Shown piece by piece: positions 1-6,604 of a stretch of DNA of 9,677 nucleotides (the stretch's first letter is position 1; the number at the start of each line of letters is the position of its first letter). Made by a program: the position numbers and the translations under genes. The DNA lies in NCBI GenBank assembly GCA_903864555.1, contig CAIPGJ010000001.1, forward strand, positions 1-9,677. Reading direction: 5' to 3'. The notes beneath the pieces are model-generated. The model did not search any database. It was given only the letters and a program-made list of their open reading frames with translations, and was not told the DNA's origin. The DNA is from an uncultured Pseudomonadota bacterium. GTDB taxonomy: Bacteria > Pseudomonadota > Gammaproteobacteria > Burkholderiales > SG8-39.

Positions 1-57
1 CTGGGCGAGGTGCAGTATCCGTCGGGACTGTGGTTCGCCGACGCGGACGACATCTGA
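1..57 (+). CDS. C-terminal end of an unidentified protein (partial)
   Basis: Frame 1 is open from the first base to a TGA at 55-57 and encodes 18 residues ending in PSGLWFADADDI. The acidic, aromatic tail reads like real coding sequence, and it converges with the minus-strand gene that ends at 92. A hairpin lies directly after the stop. Too little is present to name the family, and I do not recognise the tail. It could also be chance open sequence, because only 19 codons are visible. Confidence 0.4.
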   Translation: MGEVQYPSGLWFADADDI

Positions 58-58
58 T

Positions 59-79
59 CCGGCGAAACCTTCTCGCCGG
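59..79. terminator. Hairpin between convergent genes, possible bidirectional terminator
   Basis: A perfect 7-bp stem (CCGGCGA at 59-65, TCGCCGG at 73-79) closes a 7-nt loop. It lies between the plus-strand stop at 57 and the minus-strand stop at 92. No T-tract follows on either strand, so intrinsic termination would be weak. The placement is the main argument. Confidence 0.3.
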
Positions 80-91
80 CCGCCGGTCGTA

Positions 92-907
92 TCACTCCTT
101 GCGCGCGAGACGCAGGATGTAACCGCCGGATTTCTCGTCGCGCTCCAGTTCCAGCACCTTGCGCTTGCCGGCCTCCTCCAGCAAGTCGGAGAAGGACCGG
201 TAACCGTAGTAGGACTCGCTGAAGTTGGGGCGCCGGCGCTTGAGCGCCTGCTTCACCATGGAGCCCCAGAGTTTCTCGCCTTCGCCACGCTCGGCGTACA
301 GCGCCTCGATGGTCTCCAGCACCAATTCCATGGCTTCCTGCTTCTTGTCCTCGCTGGCCGAGGCCTCCTTGGACTCACCGGCCGGGCGGGCATCCTTGCG
401 CTTCTTGGCGGCGCGGCGCTTGCTCTCGTCATCGCGCACCAGGTCATCGTAATAGATGAACTCATCGCAGTTGACGATGAGCAGGTCGGACGTGGAGTTC
501 TTCACCCCGACGCCAATCACGGTCTTGTTGTTCTCGCGCAATTTGGACACCAGGGGCGAGAAATCCGAGTCGCCGCTGATGATGACGAAGGTGTCGACGT
601 GCGACTTGGTGTAGCACAGGTCGAGCGCGTCCACGACCATGCGGATGTCGGCGGAATTCTTGCCGGACTGGCGCAGATGCGGGATCTCGATCAGCTCGAA
701 GGAGGCCGCGTGCATGTCGTTCTTGAATTCCTTGTAGCGGTCCCAGTCGCAGTAGGCCTTCTTCACCACGATGCTGCCCTTGAGCAGCAGGCGCTCGAGC
801 ACCTTGCTGATGTCGAACTTGGCGTACTTGGCATCGCGCACGCCCAGGGCGACGTTCTCGAAGTCGCAGAACAGCGCCATGCTCCGGGTTTCCTGTTGGG
901 TGGCCAT
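92..907 (-). CDS. NYN-domain (PIN-like) putative RNase with C-terminal OST-HTH/LOTUS domain
   Basis: This encodes a 271-residue soluble protein. Residues ~10-155 form a NYN domain (LabA/DUF88-like, PIN fold). The expected acidic metal-binding residues are visible: D15 in FCDFEN, D87 in SADIRM, D93, and D113/D115 in SGDSDF. A highly charged Lys/Glu linker (~160-190) leads to a winged-helix OST-HTH/LOTUS domain (~192-268) with the typical YGYRSFSDLLEEA segment. The family is predicted to cleave or bind RNA; the substrate here is unknown. The frame is open upstream to 1015, but the ATG at 907 has an AAGGAG Shine-Dalgarno sequence 6 nt before it, so I chose that start. The gene appears to be transcribed alone. 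Confidence 0.9.
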   Translation of the reverse strand: MATQQETRSMALFCDFENVALGVRDAKYAKFDISKVLERLLLKGSIVVKKAYCDWDRYKEFKNDMHAASFELIEIPHLRQSGKNSADIRMVVDALDLCYTKSHVDTFVIISGDSDFSPLVSKLRENNKTVIGVGVKNSTSDLLIVNCDEFIYYDDLVRDDESKRRAAKKRKDARPAGESKEASASEDKKQEAMELVLETIEALYAERGEGEKLWGSMVKQALKRRRPNFSESYYGYRSFSDLLEEAGKRKVLELERDEKSGGYILRLARKE

Positions 908-913
908 GCCCGT

Positions 914-919
914 CTCCTT
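914..919 (-). promoter_or_regulatory. Shine-Dalgarno deciding the NYN gene start
   Basis: The minus strand reads AAGGAG here, 6 nt before the ATG at 907. The in-frame upstream ATG at 1015 has no comparable site, which argues against the 36-residue N-terminal extension. Confidence 0.75.
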
Positions 920-1091
920 GTTGTTATTGTCATTCTCATCATACGCCGGGGCAGGCGGGCGCCGGCAATATCTCTCAATCAGCTCGACCAGGTCACCAAC
1001 CTGAGCCTTAACCATTGCCTGTCAATGCAAATACAGAAAGTGTGCGCAGGCTTACATTAATTGGCAGGGATAGCATCCCGCCGATCTGAGG

Positions 1092-2042
1092 CTAGGCCGG
1101 TTCAGTACCCAGCAGTTCGGTGATGGCCGGCAACGCCAGTTCCGTGGCACGGCGCCCCTCGGCAATCGCCGGCACGGCCCGGTGATAGTCCATCTGGCCG
1201 ATGCCCCCCAGGCGGGGCCGGATCAGGATGTCGGCGGGCTCTCCGGCGAGGCGGCTGCTGGTGATGCGAACCTGCATGATGTTGAGGCTGGTGGTCAGCA
1301 CCTCCAGCATGGAGGGCAGGTTCGGGCCGGTCTGCACCGGCGCTGCAGCAGCGCCCTCCGGGTCGCCGGCCGAGGCTGCCGATTTCAGTTTCCCCCAGCC
1401 CGAGGACAGTCGCTCCAGCAGCGACGGACCATCGTTGCCCGGGGCAGCGGCAACGGCTGGCAGCCGGGCCGCGCGCAGGCGCCGTCCCATCAGGTCCCAG
1501 TTGAGGTCCACGGCGATGACCACGTCGGCGCCCATGGCACGGCACAAGGACACCGGCACCGGGTTGACCAGCGCGCCGTCAACCAGCAGGCGACCTTCGC
1601 GCAGGGCCGGCCGGAACAGCCCCGGCACCGCCAGTGAGGCACGCACGGCATCCACCACGGAGCCCTCGCGCAGCCACACTTCACGCCCGCTCACCAGTTC
1701 GGTCGCCACGGCGCCAAACGCCCGGCCCAGTTGCGTGATGTCCTTGTCCTGGAAGCGGGCACGGAAGAAATTGAGCACCTTGTCGCCCTTGATCAGGCCG
1801 CCGTTCATGCTCACATCGAGCAATCCCACCACGGTCTGCCAGCTGAGACCGGCGACCCAGGGCTCCAGCCGGTCCAGTTCCTCGGCTGCATAGGCCGCGC
1901 CCACCAGCGCCCCTATGGAGGTGCCGCAAACGATGTCGGGCCGGATGCCGGCGGCCTCCAGCGCGCGGATGACACCGATGTGCGCCCAGCCTCGCGCCGA
2001 GCCGCTGCCCAGCGCGAGGCCGATCCGGATGGGGTGGCTCAT
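1092..2042 (-). CDS. rssA: Patatin-like phospholipase, RssA family
   Basis: This encodes 316 residues. Patatins are serine lipid acyl hydrolases with a Ser-Asp dyad, and all parts are visible. The glycine-rich oxyanion loop is GSGSARGW (12-19). The nucleophile elbow is GTSIG with Ser42. The catalytic Asp lies in the DGA motif (Asp155). The N-terminus closely matches what I recall of E. coli RssA (GLALGSGAARGW). A poorly conserved, Ala/Pro-rich segment around residues 190-225 looks like a linker before the C-terminal region. No signal peptide is evident, so it is probably cytoplasmic. It starts 13 nt after the metY stop with only a weak AGG-containing ribosome site, which suggests translational coupling. 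The substrate is unknown. An open extension upstream of 2042 overlaps metY and is not protein-like. Confidence 0.9.
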   Translation of the reverse strand: MSHPIRIGLALGSGSARGWAHIGVIRALEAAGIRPDIVCGTSIGALVGAAYAAEELDRLEPWVAGLSWQTVVGLLDVSMNGGLIKGDKVLNFFRARFQDKDITQLGRAFGAVATELVSGREVWLREGSVVDAVRASLAVPGLFRPALREGRLLVDGALVNPVPVSLCRAMGADVVIAVDLNWDLMGRRLRAARLPAVAAAPGNDGPSLLERLSSGWGKLKSAASAGDPEGAAAAPVQTGPNLPSMLEVLTTSLNIMQVRITSSRLAGEPADILIRPRLGGIGQMDYHRAVPAIAEGRRATELALPAITELLGTEPA

Positions 2043-2055
2043 GCGCGCCTGCGCA

Positions 2056-3330
2056 TCAGGCCGCAGCCAGCGCCTGGTCGAGGTCCTCGCGCAGGTCGTC
2101 GATATGCTCGATACCGACGGACAGGCGAACCATGTCCTCGCTGACACCGGCCCTGGCCAGTTCCTCCGGATTGAGCTGGCGATGCGTGGTGGAGGCCGGA
2201 TGGGTGGCCAGCGATTTCGCATCGCCGATGTTGACCAGACGCGTGAACAGCTGGAAGGCGTCCAGCACGCGCGCACCCGCTTCGCGCCCACCGGATTTCA
2301 GGCCGAAGGAAATGATGCCCGAGGCCCGGCCGCCCATGTACTTCTGCACCAGCGCATGATCGGCATGGTCGGGCAGGCCAGCGTATTTCACCCAGCCCAC
2401 CTTGGCATGCTGCTTGAGGTGCTGCGCCAGGGCCAGCGCGTTGTCACAGATGCGGTCCATGCGCAGGGCCAGCGTCTCGATGCCCTGCAGGATGAGGAAG
2501 GCATTCATCGGGCTGATGGCGGCGCCGGTGTTGCGCAGCGGCACCACGCGCGCGCGACCAATATAGGCCGCCGCTCCCAGCGCCTCGGTGTAGACCACGC
2601 CGTGATAGGAGACATCCGGCTCGTTCAGGCGGCGGAAGCGCGCCTTGTGCTCGGCCCAGGGGAACTTGCCGCTGTCGACGATGGCCCCGCCCACGCTGTT
2701 GCCATGCCCACCCAGGTATTTGGTGAGCGAGTGCACCACGATGTCGGCGCCATGCTCGATCGGCCGGCACAGATAGGGCGAAGGCACGGTGTTGTCGACG
2801 ATGAGCGGCACACCGGCCTGGTGGGCGATCTGTGCCAGCGCCGCGAAATCGGTGACATTGCCCAGCGGATTGCCGATGGACTCGCAGAACACCGCCTTGG
2901 TCTTCGCGTCGATGAGCGGGGCGAAGGACTCGGGCTTGCGCGAGTCGGCAAAGCGGACCTCGATGCCCATCTGCGGAAAGGTGTGGGCGAACAGGTTGTA
3001 GGTGCCGCCGTACAGGGTGCTGGCCGAAACGATGTTGTCGCCGGCTTCGGCGATCGTCTGGATGGCATAGGTGATGGCAGCCATGCCCGAGGCCAGGGCC
3101 AATGAGGCAATGCCGCCTTCGAGGGCGGCCAGGCGCTGCTCCAGCACATCCTGCGTCGGGTTCATGATGCGGGTGTAGATGTTGCCCGGCACCTTGAGGT
3201 CGAACAGGTCGGCGCCATGCTGGGCGCTGTCAAAACTGTAGGCAACGGTCTGGTACACAGGCACCGCGACGGCATGGGTGGTCGGTTCCGGCTTGTAGCC
3301 GGCATGCACGGCCAAAGTTTCGAGTTTCAT
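2056..3330 (-). CDS. metY: O-acetylhomoserine sulfhydrylase (O-acetylhomoserine aminocarboxypropyltransferase)
   Basis: This encodes 424 residues of the Cys/Met-metabolism PLP enzyme family (fold type I). Family members convert O-acetylhomoserine plus sulfide to homocysteine plus acetate in direct-sulfurylation methionine synthesis. Visible signatures are ETLAVHAGY at the start, YTRIMNPT (52-59), the SGMAAI loop (81-86), VDNT (178-181) with the cofactor Asp, and the Schiff-base lysine K204 in SLTKYLGGHG. The length (~425) fits MetY better than the shorter MetB/MetC/MetZ enzymes, but an O-succinylhomoserine substrate cannot be excluded. A GTG in frame at 3339 lies inside the Shine-Dalgarno sequence, so the ATG at 3330 is preferred. 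The gene is first in a unit with the patatin gene. Confidence 0.93.
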   Translation of the reverse strand: MKLETLAVHAGYKPEPTTHAVAVPVYQTVAYSFDSAQHGADLFDLKVPGNIYTRIMNPTQDVLEQRLAALEGGIASLALASGMAAITYAIQTIAEAGDNIVSASTLYGGTYNLFAHTFPQMGIEVRFADSRKPESFAPLIDAKTKAVFCESIGNPLGNVTDFAALAQIAHQAGVPLIVDNTVPSPYLCRPIEHGADIVVHSLTKYLGGHGNSVGGAIVDSGKFPWAEHKARFRRLNEPDVSYHGVVYTEALGAAAYIGRARVVPLRNTGAAISPMNAFLILQGIETLALRMDRICDNALALAQHLKQHAKVGWVKYAGLPDHADHALVQKYMGGRASGIISFGLKSGGREAGARVLDAFQLFTRLVNIGDAKSLATHPASTTHRQLNPEELARAGVSEDMVRLSVGIEHIDDLREDLDQALAAA

Positions 3331-3335
3331 GGATT

Positions 3336-3342
3336 TCACCTT
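3336..3342 (-). promoter_or_regulatory. Shine-Dalgarno deciding the metY start
   Basis: The minus strand reads AAGGTGA, five nt before the ATG at 3330. The alternative GTG start at 3339 is part of this motif, so it cannot use it. Confidence 0.65.
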
Positions 3343-3429
3343 TTTGATGTGTGCAGGGTGCGACCATGATACCTACGATACCCCGGACACAGCAGGATGC
3401 GCCCCAAGGACGAGAGGCGGGGGTGGAAT

Positions 3430-3885
3430 TCAGCTGCCTGGCAGCAGGCTGTTCAAGAGGCGATCCAAAGCATTGGCAAAGGACTGACGGTCCGCCTGGC
3501 TGAAGGGCGGCGGGCCGCCGGTATTGACACCGCTGGAGCGCAGCTCGTCCATGAAGCTGCGCATGGACAGGCGCTCGCGGATATTGTCGGCGGTGAAACG
3601 CTAGCCGCGCGGATCGATGACATGGGCGCCTTTTTCCAGCGCCAAGGCGGCCAGCGGAATGTCAGCGGTGATGACCACGTCGCCTGCCGTCACGCGCGCC
3701 ACGATCTCGGCATCGGCCACATCGAAGCCACCGGGCACCTGCAGCGCGCGTATCCAGGGTGAGGGCGGGGTGCGCAACATCTGGTTGGCCACCAGTGTGA
3801 GCTGCAGCCTGCGCCGCTCGGCGAGGCGAAACAGGATGTCCTTCACCGCGCCGGGACAGGCATCGGCATCCACCCAGATCTGCAT
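3430..3885 (-). pseudogene. yaiI: YaiI/UPF0178 family protein interrupted by an in-frame TAG
   Basis: The UPF0178 family is of unknown function and predicted to have a PIN-like nuclease fold. The N-terminal 94 codons are intact: [13 protein letters not shown] at the start, [23 protein letters not shown]. They end at a TAG at 3601-3603. The same frame then continues with the expected family C-terminus ([20 protein letters not shown], then [16 protein letters not shown]) to a TGA at 3430-3432. Total length would be 151 residues, as I recall for E. coli YaiI (~152). There is no frameshift. The family residue at the stop is Glu by my recollection (PRGERYT), so one GAG-to-TAG change explains it. 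The ATG at 3885 directly follows the amidohydrolase stop (TGAATG), with GAGG 8 nt upstream. It may be a recent nonsense allele, an assembly error, or suppressed. A 94-residue product would lack the C-terminal third. Confidence 0.85.
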
Positions 3886-5034
3886 TCAGTAGTCCTCGCC
3901 GAAGAGCAGCTTCCAGGCAGCCTTGTAGGCAACGATCTCGCGCACTTCCGCCGGCAGCGCATCGAGGAAGCGGCGCTGCGTCCTCATCCACTCCGGCAGG
4001 CGTTCCATGCGATCACCGCCGATGTCCAGCGCGGACAGAAAACGCCAGGGATGATCACGGATCAGTTGCGCCCACGCCGGCAGGATGCCGCCGCCAGGCC
4101 GCTGGCGGTCCCAGATGCGCGAATGAAGTTCGCCGCTCCCGCCATACACGCTGTCAGGGCCGCCGAATGCGGTGTCGAAGTACAGGTTGGGATGGGCCTC
4201 GATGAGGCGGCGCACATAGTCAGGGCCGTAACGCGTGTTGCGGTTCTGGTAACGCAGCTGCGCGAGATGGCACCAGATCACCCGGGCGCCGGGATACTGG
4301 CGCAGCATCGCCTCCAGCGGTCCGAGCAGGCCGTCCTCGATCTCGTAATGGAGCTGGAAGGGCCGCCCGGTGGCCTGCGCGATCTGGAACAGGCGGTGAC
4401 CGAGCGGGCCATCGATGGGAATGACCAGGTCCCGCGAGGTCTGGCCGCGCTGCAACTGGCGTGGCGATGGATAGTGGCGGAACTCGAACTCGCCCAGCAC
4501 CGGATAGCCCTCGGCGAGGCGTGCCTCGGCATCATCGAGCATGGCCTGCGGCGCCTCGGTCCAGGCCGGCGGCACTCCCGCCTGCCCCCCGGGAATGTAG
4601 CGGGAAGGATCGGCCGCGATCAGGCGGCGCGTGAACTGCGACCAGTTGTTTTGCGTCTCGGCGGAGAACACCGTGATGGCCACGCCGCTGTCGTCCATGT
4701 CACGCGAATAGCGCGCCGGATCGAAGCGTCCGGCGGCAAAGCTCGATTCGATGTCGATCACCGGCAACTTGCCGCTCACCCTGAACGCCTCGATGCGCTG
4801 GCGCCAGCCCTGCTTCAGCTGCGCGAGGTCGAAGGGCACGTCTGCCAGGGGCCCGACACGCAGGCTGCTAATGGTTGGCAGCGGCTGCAAGGTTGCAGCA
4901 ACAGCGGCGCTTTCGGTTGCAGCAGCCGCTGCGATGACGTCAGACAGGAAAGCCACCTGCCCGGCCAGCATCAGCCACATCGACACCGCAGTGAAGTGGC
5001 GGCGGCACCGGTGTCCCCGCTGAAGGGAAGACAC
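3886..5034 (-). CDS. Exported amidohydrolase-family (Amidohydro_2 TIM-barrel) protein
   Basis: This encodes 382 residues. An Arg-rich start (RRHF) plus a hydrophobic, Ala-rich segment (~16-39) looks like a signal peptide, so the enzyme is probably periplasmic. The rest resembles the ACMSD/gamma-resorcylate decarboxylase branch of metal-dependent hydrolases. Visible are a first-strand motif IDIESSF (93-99), H229 in FQLHYE, H256 in WCHLAQL, the strand-8 Asp (probably D337 in SALDIGGDR), and a C-terminal YKAAWKLLFGE. The first-strand metal motif is E-x-S instead of the usual H-x-H or E-x-H. The start is a GTG at 5034, 8 nt after the stop of the upstream gene, without a good ribosome site; an ATG at 4980 would shorten the signal peptide. 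The stop abuts the yaiI start. The substrate is unknown. Confidence 0.8.
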   Translation of the reverse strand: MSSLQRGHRCRRHFTAVSMWLMLAGQVAFLSDVIAAAAATESAAVAATLQPLPTISSLRVGPLADVPFDLAQLKQGWRQRIEAFRVSGKLPVIDIESSFAAGRFDPARYSRDMDDSGVAITVFSAETQNNWSQFTRRLIAADPSRYIPGGQAGVPPAWTEAPQAMLDDAEARLAEGYPVLGEFEFRHYPSPRQLQRGQTSRDLVIPIDGPLGHRLFQIAQATGRPFQLHYEIEDGLLGPLEAMLRQYPGARVIWCHLAQLRYQNRNTRYGPDYVRRLIEAHPNLYFDTAFGGPDSVYGGSGELHSRIWDRQRPGGGILPAWAQLIRDHPWRFLSALDIGGDRMERLPEWMRTQRRFLDALPAEVREIVAYKAAWKLLFGEDY

Positions 5035-5042
5035 CTGCGTGC

Positions 5043-5357
5043 TCAGCGGCCCTCGCTCAGCTGGTGGTGCTCGGCCACTTCCAGTTCGGTCATGGCATCG
5101 ATGATGCAGCGGTAGATCTTTTCCATGGCCACCGGGGAGGCACCCAGTTCGCTGGCCTGCGCACGCACCTTGGCTATCACCTGCTCGACGCGCGCCGGCA
5201 CCACCACGGCCTGGGCGCTGGGCTTGAAGCGCGCGGCCTGGCGCACGTATCCTTCGCGCTCGGCCAGCAGCGGCACGATGGCGCGATCGAGGCGGTCGAT
5301 ATTGATGCGCACTTCGTCAAGGGACTGGCAGGGCTGCTGGACTGGCGTGGCTGGCAT
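5043..5357 (-). CDS. Chorismate mutase-like protein, AroQ/PchB type
   Basis: This encodes 104 residues, the usual length of a single-domain, all-helical AroQ chorismate mutase, which converts chorismate to prephenate. Aligned from memory to the isochorismate-pyruvate lyase PchB, the active-site positions are R17 (in EVRINIDRLD), R34 (LAEREGYV), K45 (ARFKPS) and E93, where PchB has Gln. The ARFKPSAQAVVVPARV loop is more PchB-like than E. coli PheA-like. No signal peptide is seen, so it should be cytoplasmic. Which reaction it catalyses cannot be told from sequence. It is first in a unit with the exported amidohydrolase (8-nt gap) and yaiI. The ribosome site is weak (GGAA about 9 nt upstream). 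Confidence 0.82.
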   Translation of the reverse strand: MPATPVQQPCQSLDEVRINIDRLDRAIVPLLAEREGYVRQAARFKPSAQAVVVPARVEQVIAKVRAQASELGASPVAMEKIYRCIIDAMTELEVAEHHQLSEGR

Positions 5358-5390
5358 GGCGATGTTCCGGATGAGTCGGTTCGAGGGCGC

Positions 5391-5399
5391 TTTATATCA
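5391..5399 (-). promoter_or_regulatory. Candidate extended -10 promoter for the chorismate mutase-like operon
   Basis: The minus strand reads TGATATAAA, that is an extended -10 (TGn then TATAAA), about 34 nt before the ATG at 5357. No clear -35 hexamer is present, as is usual for extended -10 promoters. It lies between the start codon and the repeat element at 5434. Confidence 0.35.
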
Positions 5400-5433
5400 C
5401 GGCGAAGCAGGCACTTCCTGCACCACTGACACG

Positions 5434-5461
5434 AGTGTCCCGAATCGTAAGTTCGTTGAAT
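5434..5461 (+). repeat. Left terminal inverted repeat of the MITE-like element
   Basis: It begins AGTGTCCCGAATCG and matches the reverse complement of 5601-5628 at 24 of 28 positions. Confidence 0.65.
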
Positions 5462-5600
5462 TCTGATTTGGCATGAATAAGTCGACATCCGTCGGAAAAG
5501 TGTCGAAATCGGTGCCAGACAAGGTGCAAAGCGGAGCAAGCCTGGCTGGCTGGCTTGCGAGCATTGGCAACGCCGTATGACGCCGATTCTCGACGCTTTT

Positions 5601-5628
5601 ATTCGGCGAATTTGCGATTCGGGACACT
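5601..5628 (-). repeat. Right terminal inverted repeat of the MITE-like element
   Basis: It ends CGATTCGGGACACT. The final bases overlap the TAG stop codon (5627-5629, minus strand) of the DUF2721 gene. Confidence 0.65.
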
Positions 5629-6085
5629 AGCGGCGCAGGCGCGTGGTGCTGACGCCGAGGAAGACTTCGCGAAGAAAACACAGCAGGCTGGCGATCAGGG
5701 CCAGCATGGCGAGGATGAACATCACCCCGAGGGTGCTGGTGAGGTTGACGGCCAGGAAGGCGTCGACAAAGGCGGTGACAATCACCAGGCTGATGAACAG
5801 GGCGCAGAACACCGCCAGCACAATGGCGCGATAGATCAGCTCGATACGGCGCACCACCAGCACCAGCTCAGCCTGCACCAGGCGCCGCTCCTCCTCCTGG
5901 ACGGCGGCGGTAAATCCGCGCACCAGCGTGTCGAGCACACGCTTCCTGTCCACGGCGCGCCCCAGCCGGCCGGCCAGCACCCCCAGCAGCGCGCCCACCG
6001 CGGTGAGCAGGAACACCGGCGCCACGGCCAGCTGGATGACATGGGTGATGTCATCGACGCGCGTGAAGGGGTTGGACAAGGCCAT
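5627..6085 (-). CDS. DUF2721 family membrane protein
   Basis: This encodes 152 residues with three predicted membrane segments (~17-39, ~85-110, ~117-137). A charged cytoplasmic-type helix (~40-82, with DRKRVLDTL and EEERRLVQAEL) lies between the first two. The N-terminus (NPFTRVDDITHVIQLAVAPVFLLTAVGALL) and the late motif FLREVFLG are typical of DUF2721, a family of unknown function. The ATG at 6085 is 1 nt after the MOSC gene stop (TAA-C-ATG), so the pair is cotranscribed and probably translationally coupled. The TAG stop uses the first bases of the adjacent inverted-repeat element, so the last residues (VSTTRLRR) may not be the ancestral C-terminus. An open extension upstream of 6085 overlaps the MOSC gene and is not credible. 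Confidence 0.85.
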   Translation of the reverse strand: MALSNPFTRVDDITHVIQLAVAPVFLLTAVGALLGVLAGRLGRAVDRKRVLDTLVRGFTAAVQEEERRLVQAELVLVVRRIELIYRAIVLAVFCALFISLVIVTAFVDAFLAVNLTSTLGVMFILAMLALIASLLCFLREVFLGVSTTRLRR

Positions 6086-6086
6086 G

Positions 6087-6566
6087 TTAGAACAGCCCTG
6101 CCTGAGCCGGAGGAGGCGGCACAAAGTCGTCCGCCGACTGCCAGGCCAGCGCGGCACCCACCGCAATGCGGCCACCGGCCAGCACCTCGGCAAAGGCCCC
6201 GCCGCCCCAGGCTGGATACATCGCCTGCTTCAACCCTGGCAGGGCTTTGTCCATGCGCTCGCAGGGCTTGGTCTCGCCGAGGATGCGCAGCCGGCATTCG
6301 CCGATGGCCAGGATGCGCCCGCGCGTCTGCGCCAGGGGCAGGCTGCTCACCACCAGGTTGGCGCGACGCGTGGCGATCGGCAGGTCGCTGCCGAACTGAT
6401 GCATCAGTTGCGCCCACACTTCCTGCTCGATCAGCGTGACCTGGCGCTTGCCACCCTGGTTGGCATTGCCGGCGAGCCCACGCCCGGCCACCAGTTCGGC
6501 CATGGGCGCCGGGTCCATGGGACCGAGCTTGGCGCGTTTGATCAGGATCTGCTCGAGGCGGGGCAT
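6087..6566 (-). CDS. MOSC domain protein
   Basis: This encodes 159 residues. MOSC domains (C-terminal domain of the Moco sulfurase) bind sulfur or molybdenum cofactor through a conserved Cys. That Cys is present as C102 in the signature GETKPCERMD (98-106), preceded by a typical core: GRGLAGNANQGGKRQVTLIEQE (28-49), TRRANLVVSSLPL (67-78) and a GECRLRILG strand (89-97). Single-domain MOSC proteins of this size occur widely, often without an assigned substrate. The start at 6566 has no good Shine-Dalgarno site. The frame is open further upstream to 6767, but that sequence does not look like protein. It is first in a two-gene unit with the DUF2721 gene. Confidence 0.87.
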   Translation of the reverse strand: MPRLEQILIKRAKLGPMDPAPMAELVAGRGLAGNANQGGKRQVTLIEQEVWAQLMHQFGSDLPIATRRANLVVSSLPLAQTRGRILAIGECRLRILGETKPCERMDKALPGLKQAMYPAWGGGAFAEVLAGGRIAVGAALAWQSADDFVPPPPAQAGLF

Positions 6567-6604
6567 GGGGTGAGGATCAGCTTGGCTGCGGCATCGCGAG
6601 TGGG

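Larger units (their letters stand above)
5434..5628. mobile_element. MITE-like palindromic repeat element (~195 bp, no ORF)
   Basis: The ends are 28-nt inverted repeats (5434-5461 and 5601-5628) with four mismatches. The outer 14 nt match perfectly (AGTGTCCCGAATCG against its complement). Self-complementarity continues inward: 5496-5520 pairs with 5575-5600 with a few mismatches and one bulge, and a 7-bp apex hairpin (GCAAGCC 5536-5542, GGCTTGC 5552-5558) closes the structure. A 34-nt segment (5462-5495) in the left half has no partner. It contains its own TCGACA, which can pair with TGTCGA at 5501-5506. The element encodes nothing convincing and is AT-richer than its surroundings. I see no clear target-site duplication. 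A non-autonomous transposable element is the best reading; an ordinary intergenic RNA structure is the alternative. Confidence 0.6.

Noticed and set aside
908..1015. N-terminal extension of the NYN protein from an ATG at 1015
   Set aside because: It has no good ribosome site and an unlikely low-complexity stretch, while an ideal Shine-Dalgarno sequence precedes the ATG at 907.
1915..3105. Long plus-strand open frame (396 codons) opposite metY and the patatin
   Set aside because: It is antisense to well-supported genes with clear motifs. Its sequence is low-complexity His/Arg/Gly-rich, typical of shadow frames in GC-rich DNA, and it has no domain signature.
3601..3603. TAG in yaiI as a programmed recoding site (pyrrolysine or similar)
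   Set aside because: The family does not use recoding, the expected residue is Glu by one substitution, and nothing in the window suggests pyrrolysine machinery. Mutation or sequence error is simpler.
3397..3762. 121-codon plus-strand frame opposite yaiI
   Set aside because: It is antisense to the yaiI coding sequence, whose family motifs are unmistakable on the other strand.
4051..5115. Plus-strand open frame (354 codons) opposite the amidohydrolase
   Set aside because: It is the mirror of the amidohydrolase gene, with no recognisable domain and a GC-bias composition.
5407..5439. Short palindromes GCAGG-CACTT-CCTGC and GACACGAGTGTC before the element as operators
   Set aside because: Five-base arms are common by chance, and the second is partly made by the element terminus itself.
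5397..5681. 94-codon minus-strand frame covering the repeat element
   Set aside because: It runs across the inverted repeats and into the DUF2721 gene in another frame. It is better explained by the palindromic element than by a protein.
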